Source: Siphonodentalium dalli (taxonomy: Eukaryota; Mollusca; Scaphopoda; Gadilida; Siphonodentaliidae). Taken from it: 64,000 bases of DNA. The translations under genes were made by a program, and so were the position numbers. Under the pieces are notes generated by a model. It saw only the letters and a program-made list of their open reading frames with translations. It had not been told where the DNA came from and searched no databases. Positions 47,752 to 58,169 of the stretch are shown here, one piece after another. Position 1 is the first letter of the stretch, and each line of letters begins with the position of its first letter. Where the stretch lies: assembly GCA_032622095.1 (NCBI GenBank), contig CP136065.1, positions 246,823,474 through 246,887,473 on the forward strand, written 5' to 3'.

Positions 47752-48078
47752 AGACATATTAGGGACTTGTTCGGGAGCATGAAACTGATCAGTTAGTATT
47801 GAGGCACTATGTCAACTGGAGGAATGTGGCATTCCACTAACATAGCCGAATTGCTCAGGCAAATTGACCGTACCACTCCATAGAAACCATCGTCGGAACT
47901 ACGCTCAATTGTAAATATTTACTACTCGATTCGGGACGCATCAATCGGCGACAAACTAACGAAAACGATTTCGCCATGAAAGAGTCAAGCGCATTTAATT
48001 AATATATAAGAATGATGGTGTGTGTTATCAATTTGGATATAATATCGGTAAAAATAACTACTTTGAACAATATTATTC
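47752..48078. repeat. About 310-bp interspersed repeat, copy 2
   Basis: Second copy of the 34797 repeat (TTAAAGACATATTAGGGACT ...), in the same orientation, in the intron between exons 1 and 2. Confidence 0.75.
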
Positions 48079-48145
48079 TCTAAGAGCTCTTTCCATCAAT
48101 GTATCACATTATTATAATCAATAAATTTGAAAAATTATCAAGGAA

Positions 48146-48185
48146 ATATGGGTTGATACAAAAATCAGACTTGGCACTGAAAGGG
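48146..48185. mobile_element. Right end of a piggyBac-like MITE, truncated
   Basis: It matches the last 40 bases of the 3964 element (GGGTTGATACAAAAATCAGA ... CTGAAAGGG) and is followed by TTAA. The hairpin and left end are missing. Confidence 0.7.
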
Positions 48186-48269
48186 TTAAGTCCATTCACT
48201 TCAGACTTACTAAAGTCATCATCCGGAAATGAAAAAAAGCGAATGGACAGACAGAGAGACCAATTACAT

Positions 48270-48770
48270 AATAAGTGGTTTTTTCAAAACGGACGTATAA
48301 AAAGCTCGGTTGAATCTCATAATAGCATATGCACAGGATCCAATGATGGTAAATAATTGTGCCAAGTTTCAAAAACATTGACCTATAAATGAAGTACAGT
48401 AATACAAGCTTGGACAAAATTACAAATTATTATTTCTACCAGTAAGTTAAAACTAGAGGTCACCCCGAAGATCCATATGCAGTTTGGTGATGATCGGATA
48501 AGGGATGCGGCCTGTATGGTGAGCCAAAGGAAATTGTTGATGGACGACTGACGCCAATACATGGCAACATCTCAAACTTTACAAAGTAATGTTGAGTTAA
48601 AAGGGGAATAACTCAACTAAAAAAAGTTGCACAGGTTTTCATGGTAATATATATCTGGGCCAGGCTAAAAAAAGACATTTACTGAAAAATGAAGGAATAC
48701 AAGCTCGAACAAAGTTGCATCCACAAACAGACGGCTCAACTAAGGATGGGGAGGGGTTATAAATACTGAC
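48270..48770. repeat. Interspersed repeat mixture downstream of exon 1
   Basis: It combines GGGGAATAACTCAACTAAAA, TTGACCTATAAATGAAG and GGTGATGATCGGATAAGG blocks, related to the 12960 and 8090 repeats. Confidence 0.6.
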
Positions 48771-49786
48771 CTGAGATGGCACCCATGGTAGAATGCCAGC
48801 ATTCACGTTCATAACTGTGAGTATCCATATTCCTAAACAATGCTTGTATGGATGTCCATCTGAGAAACGACGTGGTTCGTGAACCAAGATACGGGAGGTT
48901 TTGTTCAGCCCCTGACCTCCGTGGACATTGGATATCATGTTCGTTCCATACATTTCTCATTCCTCGCCATATAATATGACAATTATCCTCTTGACGATTA
49001 CTTGCATTCATCTGCCATGTATCTGTATGAACTGCATTCTCATCGTTAAGATCTTTAAAATGATTTTGTAACGTTTTCAGCTGCATTGATGAGAATTGAC
49101 CAACATGGCGATGAGAATGTATAAGTGGCATCAAGCCAGGTGGTTTTTCCTCAAATTTTAATCCACTTTTCCACGCTGTCTGTAAACAAATTTCCAGAAG
49201 ACTTGGCACACTTTTCTGCACAGAAATTCTTTGCGATTCATTCAATAATTCATCAATATTGAGCGTTAATTCATTCATTCCCGTAATATTGAAGGAATCT
49301 TCATTTGCGAATAAACTATCACTATAAAATAATTTAAACTTTTTACGTTTACTCTTTCTTTGTTTCTTACTCAAACGCCTTCGACGTCCCTCTGAAGGAG
49401 TGTAGTCACATTCAGCAGATGCTGTACTAGCAGACGCTGCACTAACAGATGATGTTATCGATTCAGAAACACTCTCGGTTCCGACACTTGTAGAATCATC
49501 ATCACTATGTTCATTGGGGCTCTCATCAGCTGTTAAATAAACGCTATCATCAGAATACGAATCAGATAAATCGTCATCTGGAATTTCATCCTCCTCTTCA
49601 TTTGTCACCTCCCCGACTGCAGACGGATGTCGCTTCTTTGATGTTTTAGAACTATGCCGCTTTCTTGGTACAGCATCTTTGCTCATTTCCCAAGAAATCA
49701 TTCTAGCAAAAGTTGGTCTCTGGCTCCGATGCCTAATAAGGTCATCAATTCCATCAGTGCACTCCCCCATTGTTAAGAATATCAGC
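48771..49786 (-). CDS. Exon 1 (first coding exon), residues 1-333
   Basis: The exon follows an acceptor ending CTTTCAAG at 49787. It has 16 bases of 5' leader, and the ATG is at 49770-49768 (MGECTDGIDDLIRHR). The open frame continues upstream of the acceptor but is intronic there, so I chose this ATG. Residues about 60-150 are very rich in Asp, Glu and Ser. A basic block RRRRLSKKQRKSKRKKFK follows and resembles a bipartite nuclear localisation signal. Residues about 205-270 (SVPSLLEICLQTAWKSGLKF onward) look like a folded helical segment. The donor is CTCAG|GTCAGT at 48770. One base is left over and pairs in phase with exon 2. The acceptor implies at least one further non-coding exon upstream, which I could not place. 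Confidence 0.85.
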
Positions 49787-49874
49787 CTTGAAAGATAAAA
49801 CACATACCATATGAATATAACTTTACAATGGAAATATAACAAAACATAAAACAAAAGACCGTGACCTGCCCAAA

Positions 49875-49985
49875 AATGGCTTTTTTGATGTTTTAGAACT
49901 ACATGTGTATGTCACGTTTTTCAAGACTTGGTACGACTCCTTTGCTTAGTCCACTCCCCGATTGTTGAAAATATCAGCCTTAAAA
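49875..49985. repeat. Degenerate copy of the exon 1 start and acceptor
   Basis: This matches two parts of 49625-49795: the GATGTTTTAGAACTA segment from inside the exon, and the segment around the initiator region and the acceptor (AATATCAGCCTT). The sequence between them is missing. Confidence 0.7.
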
Positions 49986-49989
49986 TTAT

Positions 49990-50639
49990 TAAAAAAACAC
50001 AAGTAAAGGCTATTTTGCCGCTAGAGGCGCTGAGGTAGAATAACATCTTCACCTTATATACCATGACAGGTTTTGAAGGGAATCATGATTCTGCCAATGC
50101 ATATAAGTGAAGCACTTTAAAATGACATACATGTATATCATCATACTGTTTACCCCAAAAAAGTATATAAGAGGCCTAAACTTTTGACCTAGATTCCGCC
50201 AGTTTACATGAAAATGGCAAAATTCCAATTTGGGCATGTAATGGTTGCTTTATAGTCTTATAGTAGAGTGCCTCTAAATACAATTGATCGATATTAAGGA
50301 GCATTAAATTAATATTATTTCCTGGTAGGCCACCTATTGACACGACATATAGCATACTCATGTATCTGAGTTTCTTTTGCTCTTGAAATCATTTTCAGAG
50401 CATGATCGTGGAATCGATGGTCAGTTTTTGAAGCTTACGGTACTGGGAATGCAGACGGTGACATAAAATCTGACCACTACCATCTCGGAATAAAACCCTC
50501 AACTGTATAGGAGGTGTAGCTCAGAGATAACTCCACTAACCGACTGTGTTTTATTTTAAATAATACCATTGTGCTATCTGTGAGCGACGCGAGAAGTCAC
50601 ATGATTCAGTTGGTATTTGTAATGTCCACTGTGTGTGCT
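49990..50639. other. Upstream of exon 1, no promoter identified
   Basis: The 5' non-coding exon and promoter should lie here or further right. A tRNA-like head (GTAGCTCAGAGATAACTCC) at 50515 has no B box. I see no convincing start site. Confidence 0.35.
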
Positions 50640-50930
50640 CATGCATGACTTCGATGGTAGAAGTCTATGTACTTTTATAAAGCTTCGCTTGCAGAGGCTT
50701 TGTTGTACACGCAGCCAGTATCCACTGTGCACTTGTGACTTTGATTGCAAAGGTTTTTGCGCTTTCATAAAGCTTCACTTGTAGAGGCTTTGTTGTACAG
50801 TATATGTGCTCATGACTTCATAAAGCTTCACTTGTAGAGATTTATTAAATACATGTTATGACTGTGCTCACGACTGCAATTACAAGGTCTGCACTGTTAT
50901 TTTGCATCATTTGGAGAGGCTTTTTCACAT
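50640..50930. repeat. Imperfect repeats with CATAAAGCTTCACTTGTAGA
   Basis: Three to four units of 70-110 bp, each with the AAAGCTTC.CTTG.AGAGGCTT word. No gene was seen. Confidence 0.65.
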
Positions 50931-50948
50931 TGTGCATTTTGCCACGCT

Positions 50949-51364
50949 CACTGTGGGGGAACTACTCCTGACGATTTGGTTCTCTACCGAGCTTTGTTTA
51001 CATTCTCTACCGAGCACAGTTTGTGGGTGGCATATACTACTTTACATAAGGCAGATAATCGAGTTATTCGCAGAGAACCGAGCGCTCGGTAGAGAATCGG
51101 AGTTCTCAGCAGAGAATCGGAATCGGAAAATGAAAAGTCAATTTCTGTGCATTTCGGGATTAATTTATTAACTATTTTTACACACACTGATGGCCAGTGA
51201 CTATAATTTCACGGTAGCGCTATAAAACACACGAAACACTGTTCTAATGCTGTTGATTTTTACGTTTTATGCGCGATTGCTCGATAGAGAATCGGAATCG
51301 TCGCTAAAAATGCTCACACAACTCGGTAGGGAACCAAATCTCTAGGAGTAGTTCCCCCACAGTG
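50949..51364. mobile_element. hAT-like MITE, 416 bp
   Basis: Inverted repeats of about 43 bp (CACTGTGGGGGAACTACTCC), with an 8-bp target duplication GCCACGCT / GCCACACT (one mismatch). The interior repeats CTCTACCGAG and AGAGAATCGGA. Confidence 0.8.
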
Positions 51365-51372
51365 GCCACACT

Positions 51373-52240
51373 GGTAGTGGTGAATAATTTCACTTGTGTT
51401 GTCATATTAGCAATATATTCTCTTCGCTTGTGGAGGTTATATATTGCATACATCAAGTTGTTTCGACCACGACTGTAGTGGTCATTTAAATCCCTGGCAT
51501 GGACAGCGAACTTGATGTGTCGTGGTTGTCAGAACAGCAAGGCATTATCTGATTACTGATTTTGATAGAATGACCATGATGTTGTGGTATATCCTTGCCT
51601 GTTCTTGAATGACGGTCACCTATATACCACATGTTCAGTTGATTGAGTTGAATTATTTTCATTTGATCAGCAACAATTATACATTATTTTATTAATGTAT
51701 CGTGGGTTCAATCCTGAATGACAAATTGACACACCAGATAACTCATGCATCTGATCGGAGGATTTGCATGTTCTGTAGCCTGGTCTCATGTTGTATAACT
51801 CTGTCAATTTAAATTGTTCTTTGACTCTCCTATCATTGATAGGCAGACATGTCATATATAAAACTACATGCAATTTGTGGCATCTAGCTTCAATGGCACT
51901 GCAAATAGGGTAACATTTTGCCCATTCAACCATTTGCCTTGAGATTTCTTGAATTATGATCCAATCTATTCATTCATTTTCCACATCGTGACATGCATGT
52001 ACATCACTGACTGACCTCAGGCCATCCAATTTTAGGGTTTAGGCGTTGATTGTGGTAACTATGGCAATAATTGTTAGTTAAAACATTGATTCCTTTGAAT
52101 TGCATCTGATCATGACATGCTTGTGAAACTTTTACTGAATAAATAGTTACTGTCATACAGTAATGCCCTAATTAATCGACTCCTTAACCACAGCAGAATT
52201 ATGGGTAACTTTTCAGGATTTAGTCGGAAATAAGGCTTGT
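51373..52240. other. Intergenic, no feature seen
   Basis: No coding signal and no clear repeat. The 88-codon minus frame at 51667 has no recognisable motif. Confidence 0.45.
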
Positions 52241-52247
52241 TACCATT

Positions 52248-52741
52248 CATTGGAAAGCTCTCCCCGAGATCATTGGAAAGCTCTCCCCGGATCATGTACT
52301 CATTGTTTGAACATAACTACAGAATATGTGAAGGTGATGAACAGCGCACGTATCTTTCACTGCCAGCTATTGTAGCTCCATATAAGTGCTCTCTTCTACC
52401 ACTGAGCAATAATCCAGACTTCCAGCCTCATATAAAGTCTCTGTCTGAAGGTCTACGAATGTTAGACATCTCACATAAGATTGATGACAGTAGCGGATCA
52501 ATTGGTCGGCGGTACGCCAGAACAGACCAGATTGCCATACCATATGGAATTACTGTCGACTTTGATACACTTAAGGGACCACACACAGCAACATTGAGAG
52601 AGAGGGATACCTTCAAACAAGTTCGTGCACTGGTTGATGAACTGCCAGAAATAGTTCGAGATCTGGCTGTTGGCAAAGAGGACATGGGAAGATGTAGCAA
52701 ACAATTACCCTGTGTTTGAACGACAGGAAGCTACTAAATAA
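52248..52741 (+). pseudogene. GARS1: Glycyl-tRNA synthetase C-terminal fragment, frameshifted
   Basis: The stretch from [19 protein letters not shown] through [20 protein letters not shown] and [18 protein letters not shown] matches the class II glycyl-tRNA synthetase C-terminus with its anticodon-binding domain. I know the family from its conserved [16 protein letters not shown] motif. About 160 codons are continuous without introns. One extra A at 52684 shifts the frame; the following frame reads [18 protein letters not shown] and then TAA at 52739-52741, which is the expected family ending. Homology starts abruptly near 52290, after a 23-bp direct duplication (52248-52294). No poly(A) tail is visible. 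It is either a retrocopy fragment or the terminal exon of a real gene carrying an error. Confidence 0.8.
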
Positions 52742-52912
52742 CTCAAAAAATTAATTGGCTCATGACATGCCATTTGCATTGATGATTCTTTCATAATTCT
52801 TTCTTAATACATCATTTGCATTGATGATTCTTTCGTATAGTCTGATTCATACTCCTATGAGGCTGTCTGCAACTTGATGGTCATATGCATCAATTGAAGC
52901 TGATCATCTATA

Positions 52913-53211
52913 CCCTGCTGGACAAAACAAGTGTCCACTTACATGTAACTGTGGTGCGGTTAACGTTGACACCGCAGCCGAAATGCAACTACACCGTGGC
53001 TCCACTGGCTAACTACAGTTGGGCCGCGGTGTAATTGCCATTCGGCATCGATCGCGAGGGTAGTTGCCTTTCGGCCACAGTGAATTTGCCGTTTGGCCGC
53101 AGTGTACTTGACGTTCGGCCGCGGTGCTCAACTGCAGTTACAAACTCTGACACCGCAGCCGAACGGCAAATCCACCGCGGTGCCAATAGACACTTGTTTT
53201 GTCCAGCGGGG
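52913..53211. mobile_element. TA-flanked GC-rich MITE
   Basis: Flanked by TA; inverted ends CCCTGCTGGACAAAACAAG. The interior holds repeated GCCGTTCGGCCGCGGTG-like words in both orientations, far more GC-rich than its surroundings. It is 170 bp after the tRNA-synthetase fragment. Confidence 0.78.
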
Positions 53212-53213
53212 TA

Positions 53214-53779
53214 GGTGTAGATGGGGTATTAGTAATTGCCACAAGGTCCGATCACATTTGTAGTCAGCTTGTCAGACAGGTCATAAGTGTGGTTAGCATC
53301 ACTTTCATGGTCACTTTCATTTAATATCAGGTTTTCAAATGATATGGAGTGGAAGAACACTAAATGTCGATGCTATTGAAAAAAGGTGCAAAATGGTGTT
53401 ACTTGGGTTGACATGAACACATGTCAGTTAGCACACTAATAACCTGGAATAATTGTATTTATTTGTGATGGTGGTATCATCGGGGGTTTATACTTAAAAT
53501 TGTTATAAGTGACCTTATTAAGATTCCAAATGTATTCCAAGCTCAGTATTAGAGCTACATACCAGTTTTATTGATGTTACTGGTCATACCAACCTAATTT
53601 CATGAGAAATTCTCAAGATAAATATATAGCAAATGATAGGTATTTATTATTTTTATTTATCACAAAACTCTGCTCTTTGTGAAATAAATCACAACAAGAG
53701 GTGGCATCAGAGATGCTGTGTCTCGTTGCCGGTGGCTACCGCCAATTGGTGTGCATCAGTATCGGTAGACTAATTAATA
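53214..53779. other. Intergenic, no feature seen
   Basis: AT-rich, without repeats I could recognise. Confidence 0.45.
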
Positions 53780-54770
53780 GGTAAAATCGAAAAATGACTA
53801 ATTAAGGGCCATAACTCTATCAAATTTTATCGGGCCAGGCTGGTTTTCAAACTCGTCTGAAATATTCTTGGCAAGTATGTCTATTCCAAATTTTAAACAA
53901 ATCGGAGGACGTTTGTTGAAGTTATCGCGCTAACGAGCTAAAAATTCACGAAAAATGACAAATTAAGGGCCATAACTCTATCAAATTTTATTGGGCCAGG
54001 CTGGTTTTCGAACTCGTCCAGGATATTATTGGAAGACACTTATATACCAAATTTTAGTTGAATCGGATGACGTTTGTTGAAGTTATCGCGCTAACGAGCT
54101 CAAAATTCGTACAAAATGACTACTTAAGGACCATAACTCTATCAAATTTTATCGGACCGGGCCGGTTTTCTAACTCGTCCGAGGTATTCTTGGGAGACAC
54201 CTATATATCAAAATTTCAATCAAATAGGATGAACGAGCAGCTGGAACGAGCTGAAAATTCGTAAAAAATGACTAATTAAGGGCCATAACTCTATCAAATT
54301 TTATCGGACCAGGCCGGTTTTCGAACTCGTCCGAGATATTCTTGGGAGACACCTATATACCAAATTTCAATCAAATCGGATAACGTTTGTTGAAGTTATC
54401 GCGCTAACGAGCTGAAAATTCGTGAAAAATGACTAATTAAGGGCCATAACTCTATCAAATTTTATCGGACCTGGCCGGTTTTCGAACTAGACCGAGATAT
54501 TCTTGGGAGACACCTATATACCAAATTTCAATCAAATCGGATAACGTTTGTTGAAGTTATCGCGCTAACGAGCTGAAAATTCGTGAAAGATGACTAATTA
54601 AGGGCCATAACTCTATCAAATTTTATCGGACCACGCCGGTTTTCGAACTCATCCGAGATATTCTTGGGAGACACCTATATCCCAAATTTCAATCGAATCA
54701 GATAACGTTTGTTGAAGTTGTTGCGCTAACGAGCCTAAAATCAGTGAAAAATGGCAAAGGGCCATAACTC
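53780..54770. repeat. About 160-bp tandem repeat, seven units
   Basis: Each unit starts near AATTAAGGGCCATAACTCTA and contains GTTATCGCGCTAACGAGCT. It merges on the right into the 'cgcccgcccgtccgccg' tail and the poly-purine end of a mollusc-style interspersed repeat (to about 54960). Confidence 0.88.
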
Positions 54771-55569
54771 TGTATTAAATGTGGGGACGAACCCGATTTT
54801 TTACGTGCATCTTACGTGCATGGATATGTACTCACACACCAAAATTTTTTCTAATCCGTCAATAAACGATTGAGTTATAAGCAAAACACGCCGCACGCCC
54901 GCCCGTCCGCCGCCCGCCCACCGTCCCTCATCAAACTATAAGTCGAGTTTTGGAAAAAAACTCGACTAAAAACATGTGGCAAGACAGCTGGGCAAAGGCA
55001 CCTTGACAATCGTGGAGTTTGAAGTGTCAAACGCCACCTGCTGGGCAAAAAAGCATCAAAATTACTACAGTCACAGTCAAAACACAGTGTAGCAACACAG
55101 TGCAGTGTACTAGCTAGGTTAACACTCACAAACAATGCTCTTGCCCTTAATGTCATCAGCATATAAGATCCCACTGCTGCCACCCAATGTATAAGCACGG
55201 CCATTCAATGTATGAACAGGAATCATTCACCATTTTTATTATGTTTTTTATTGTTTTTAAACAATTCCTACATATATATTAATTAGCTGTGTGCAAAAGG
55301 GTTAAACGGCTTCTGTCATTTTTACTTCTTTTTCGGTAGTATTTTGCAAAAATAATTTGAAATTAAACTTTCCCACCATCAAACCTATGAAATCATATGG
55401 ATTCACCATTGTTCATGTCTGCATGTGTATAAGCACCTTGACATGTGTAATATATGTCTGTCTCTATATGTAAGTTATATGTGTGTGTTAACACATGCAT
55501 GTAATGGTGTATGTATTAGAGTGCACCTACACATGTATGAATGGAAGGGTGTTTTCACATTTATTCCTT

Positions 55570-56735
55570 ATTTGTGCTTAAGCGCAACTATTTGGGCTTA
55601 AGCGCAAATATTTGACCTTAAGCGTAAATATTTGTGCTTAAGTGCAAGTAACTTGTCATTTGCACTTAAGCGCAAATCATTTGTGCTTAGCGCAAATAAA
55701 AATTCATAATTAATTAATTTTAAATGGCACAGTGCCTAAACACACCACTCAAGTCTATGTAGACCCACCATATGAGTGAAGCAATTCCCCCCCCCCCCCC
55801 CCAGTAACTCATAATTTCCTTTTTTGAACATGGAAATGGTAAAGTTCTAAATGATATGTCTGTTATAAAATATATTTTTGAGAGCAGGGATGCTGATAAT
55901 ATTAGATAGGGTTCCCCCTTCTTTCAAGTCAGTAAGTACACCATATGAGAAAAGCAAGCCCCCCTCTCATTAACCCCTAATTACCTTTTTATGGCCATGG
56001 AACTGGTATTATATCTGTGCATGAAATGTCCCTTTAATAAAATATACAAGAGCGCTGGGGGTAAGGCACCAATTACTGGGACACCAGGAGCAGAGATGGT
56101 GATATTCATATGGAAATATGTTTTTCTTCAAATTTCGAGTTTGTAGTGGACTACTACTATGAGATGAACTCAATCATTCATATAATTGGAGGGGAGTAAG
56201 GCGGTGTCAAACGCTTAAATCACATGCGCGTAAGCGCAAATAAATTGTTAGATGTATGTTTGCACTTGAGTGCAAATCATTTCTGCTTAAGCGCAAATAT
56301 CTGCGCTTAAGTTTAAGCGCAAATCAATAATAAATGTGAAAAGGGCCTCCCATATGTATGTTCTTGGGTTTTCAGTGTATGGTATTAGGCTTCAGACAAA
56401 AAAAATATCTCTGTATTTTGAAGGGCTTGAGACCTTCTGCACCATAACCCATTATAATGTGTGATTGTTGTAATCAAACAAATGTGTTAATGTGATATGC
56501 GTTACGCCTGCATTGAATTTTTTTCAGGAGCTGATCTTAATGCTCATGGGGAATTGATGGTATTTCCACATCAGCTGGTGTTGATGCTCATCCTTATGGG
56601 AGGCGCTTTTCATATAAATCATTTGTGTGTGCTTAAACACAAATATTTGTGTAAGCGTAAATGATTTGCGCTTAAGCTCAAGTCATTTGTGCTTAAGTGC
56701 AAATGACAGAGGTTATTTGCACTTAAAGGGGTACT
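55570..56735. repeat. Clusters of the TTAAGCGCAAAT palindromic word
   Basis: Clusters at 55570-55690, 56215-56330 and 56625-56735, continuing at 57310-57365 after the inserted MITE. The word GCGCTTAAGCGC and one-base variants recurs dozens of times in both orientations. Clusters are bounded by TTTTCACATTTATTCC and AATAAATGTGAAAA, themselves inverted. Confidence 0.8.
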
Positions 56736-57309
56736 GTACGCCATTTTCAATAAATTTCCGATGATAACAACGATCTATTATCGATAATATATAGAAACAT
56801 AAGTAATTTGAATCGAAGATGTATTCTGTAAATGCTCAGGTTAATAGGCTATCTTAAAATTTAATAATTTAAAAGTTAATAATTTAATATAAATTGAATT
56901 TATGGCTGGAGCCATAAAATGGCGTAAATTAAAATACGAATTTCCGTGTACCAGACGTAATCAAATTATAATTGAGGGATACTGGATTAGTAAACCCATT
57001 GCACACAAGACCGTTTGAAACATTATGCTGATACGGGGAGAAAACTCAGGCCACTCACTGACTAGTGACGATAAATGAGTATATGGGACTAGTATGCATG
57101 TATAATAAAACTTTTATTTGATACATTTAGTTGAAAACTGTACAAAAATTACTCGACAACAACAATTTATATTTTTGCATTCCGGTAAATTTGCCATCCG
57201 TAACACTACTTCGTACTCAACAGACTTTCAAATAATGGAAAAATTGTTACCCTATTCTCCGACTCAGAGACTACAGAAACCAACAACAACATTTGGGTAC
57301 AGTATCCCT
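56727..57309. mobile_element. TTAA-flanked MITE, 583 bp
   Basis: Inverted ends AGGGGTACTGTACGCC / GGGTACAGTATCCCT, TTAA on both sides. The target site is itself a CACTTAAGCAC word of the surrounding palindromic repeat, which supports the element limits. Confidence 0.75.
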
Positions 57310-57759
57310 TTAAGCACAAATATTTACATTTAAGCGTAAATATTTGCACTTAAGCGCACATAAGGAATAAATGTGAAAACGGCCTCCCATACATCCTCCG
57401 ATGTTATGTAAGGGCATATATGCCAAACATTGACTGTTTTTGTTTAATTGGACAGAGTTCACCTCTAATGTATCCTGTCATTTATTTGGAAAGGGGCGTG
57501 GACCTTGACCTGGGACTTTTGTTTATTTGTTTTTGAATGAAGTTCATCTCACAATTTATGCGAGTGCACCTATCGTCCTTATACAAAAATTTCCTCTCTG
57601 CATTTTCAAGGGCTTGAGACCTTCAATTAATCATATTACTAGTAATAGATTAATTGGCTGCATTATAAATTTTTGTTATATTAATATTTCCTCTATGCGT
57701 TTTCTTGAGACTAGGAGGTATATAGTTATTATATGATCGGTGGATAGGTTTGCTTCATA

Positions 57760-58165
57760 CAATGTACCATTATAATGCACCATACGCATGCTGGTGAGCT
57801 GATACACCATTATAATATGGTGTAATATACGATATGCGAGGTCGGTCTACTATACACCATTATGATATATGATACATGTGTCTGTCTCTGCCTATACACA
57901 ATTATAATATATGATATGCGGGGTCGGTCTACTATACACCATTATAATATATGATAAGTCTGTCGGTCTACTGCACACCATTATAATATACACTGTACAC
58001 CATTATAATATACAATATGTGGGTCGGTCTAATACACATCATTATAATATATATTACAAATTATAGTAGACTGACATGCATATCGTATATTATAGTGATA
58101 TAGAGTAGACCGACACAAGTGTTGTATATTATGATGGTGTATAGTAGACTGACATGTGCACCGTA
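57760..58165. repeat. Imperfect repeats with CACCATTATAATATA
   Basis: About ten short units (30-60 bp) with TACACCATTATAATATATGA and GTCGGTCTACTA; the last three are inverted. A further fragment is at 58895-58950. Confidence 0.75.
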
Positions 58166-58169
58166 CCAC

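Larger units (their letters stand above)
2401..49786 (-). other. 17-exon gene, unknown family (TPR-like plus beta-rich C-terminus), 3' end outside window
   Basis: This entry covers the whole gene; its exons are listed separately. I joined 17 exons by acceptor AG, donor GT and codon phase. All 16 junctions are phase-consistent and give 1112 codons plus two bases, with no stop. By residue the order is: 1-333 acidic/Ser-rich with a basic block; about 381-530 helical, TPR-like (for example SEIGRMYAQLDDPQLATKFF); about 582-795 mixed; 796-904 Lys/Asp/Glu-rich; 957-1112 beta-strand-rich, possibly a propeller. The basic block suggests nuclear entry, and TPR-like helices usually bind other proteins; both are inference. 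I do not recognise an orthologue. Exon 10 is interrupted by a transposon, exon 12 is present twice, and many introns start with arrays copied from exon borders. The terminal exon and any 5' non-coding exons were not found. Confidence 0.85.

Noticed and set aside
48639-48953. Alternative 104-codon frame over the end of exon 1
   Set aside because: It would join exon 2 out of phase and meet a stop; the frame used for exon 1 joins exon 2 correctly.
54875-55204. 109-codon minus-strand frame
   Set aside because: It begins in the GCCCGCCCG tail of a repeat; no domain and no neighbours to support it.
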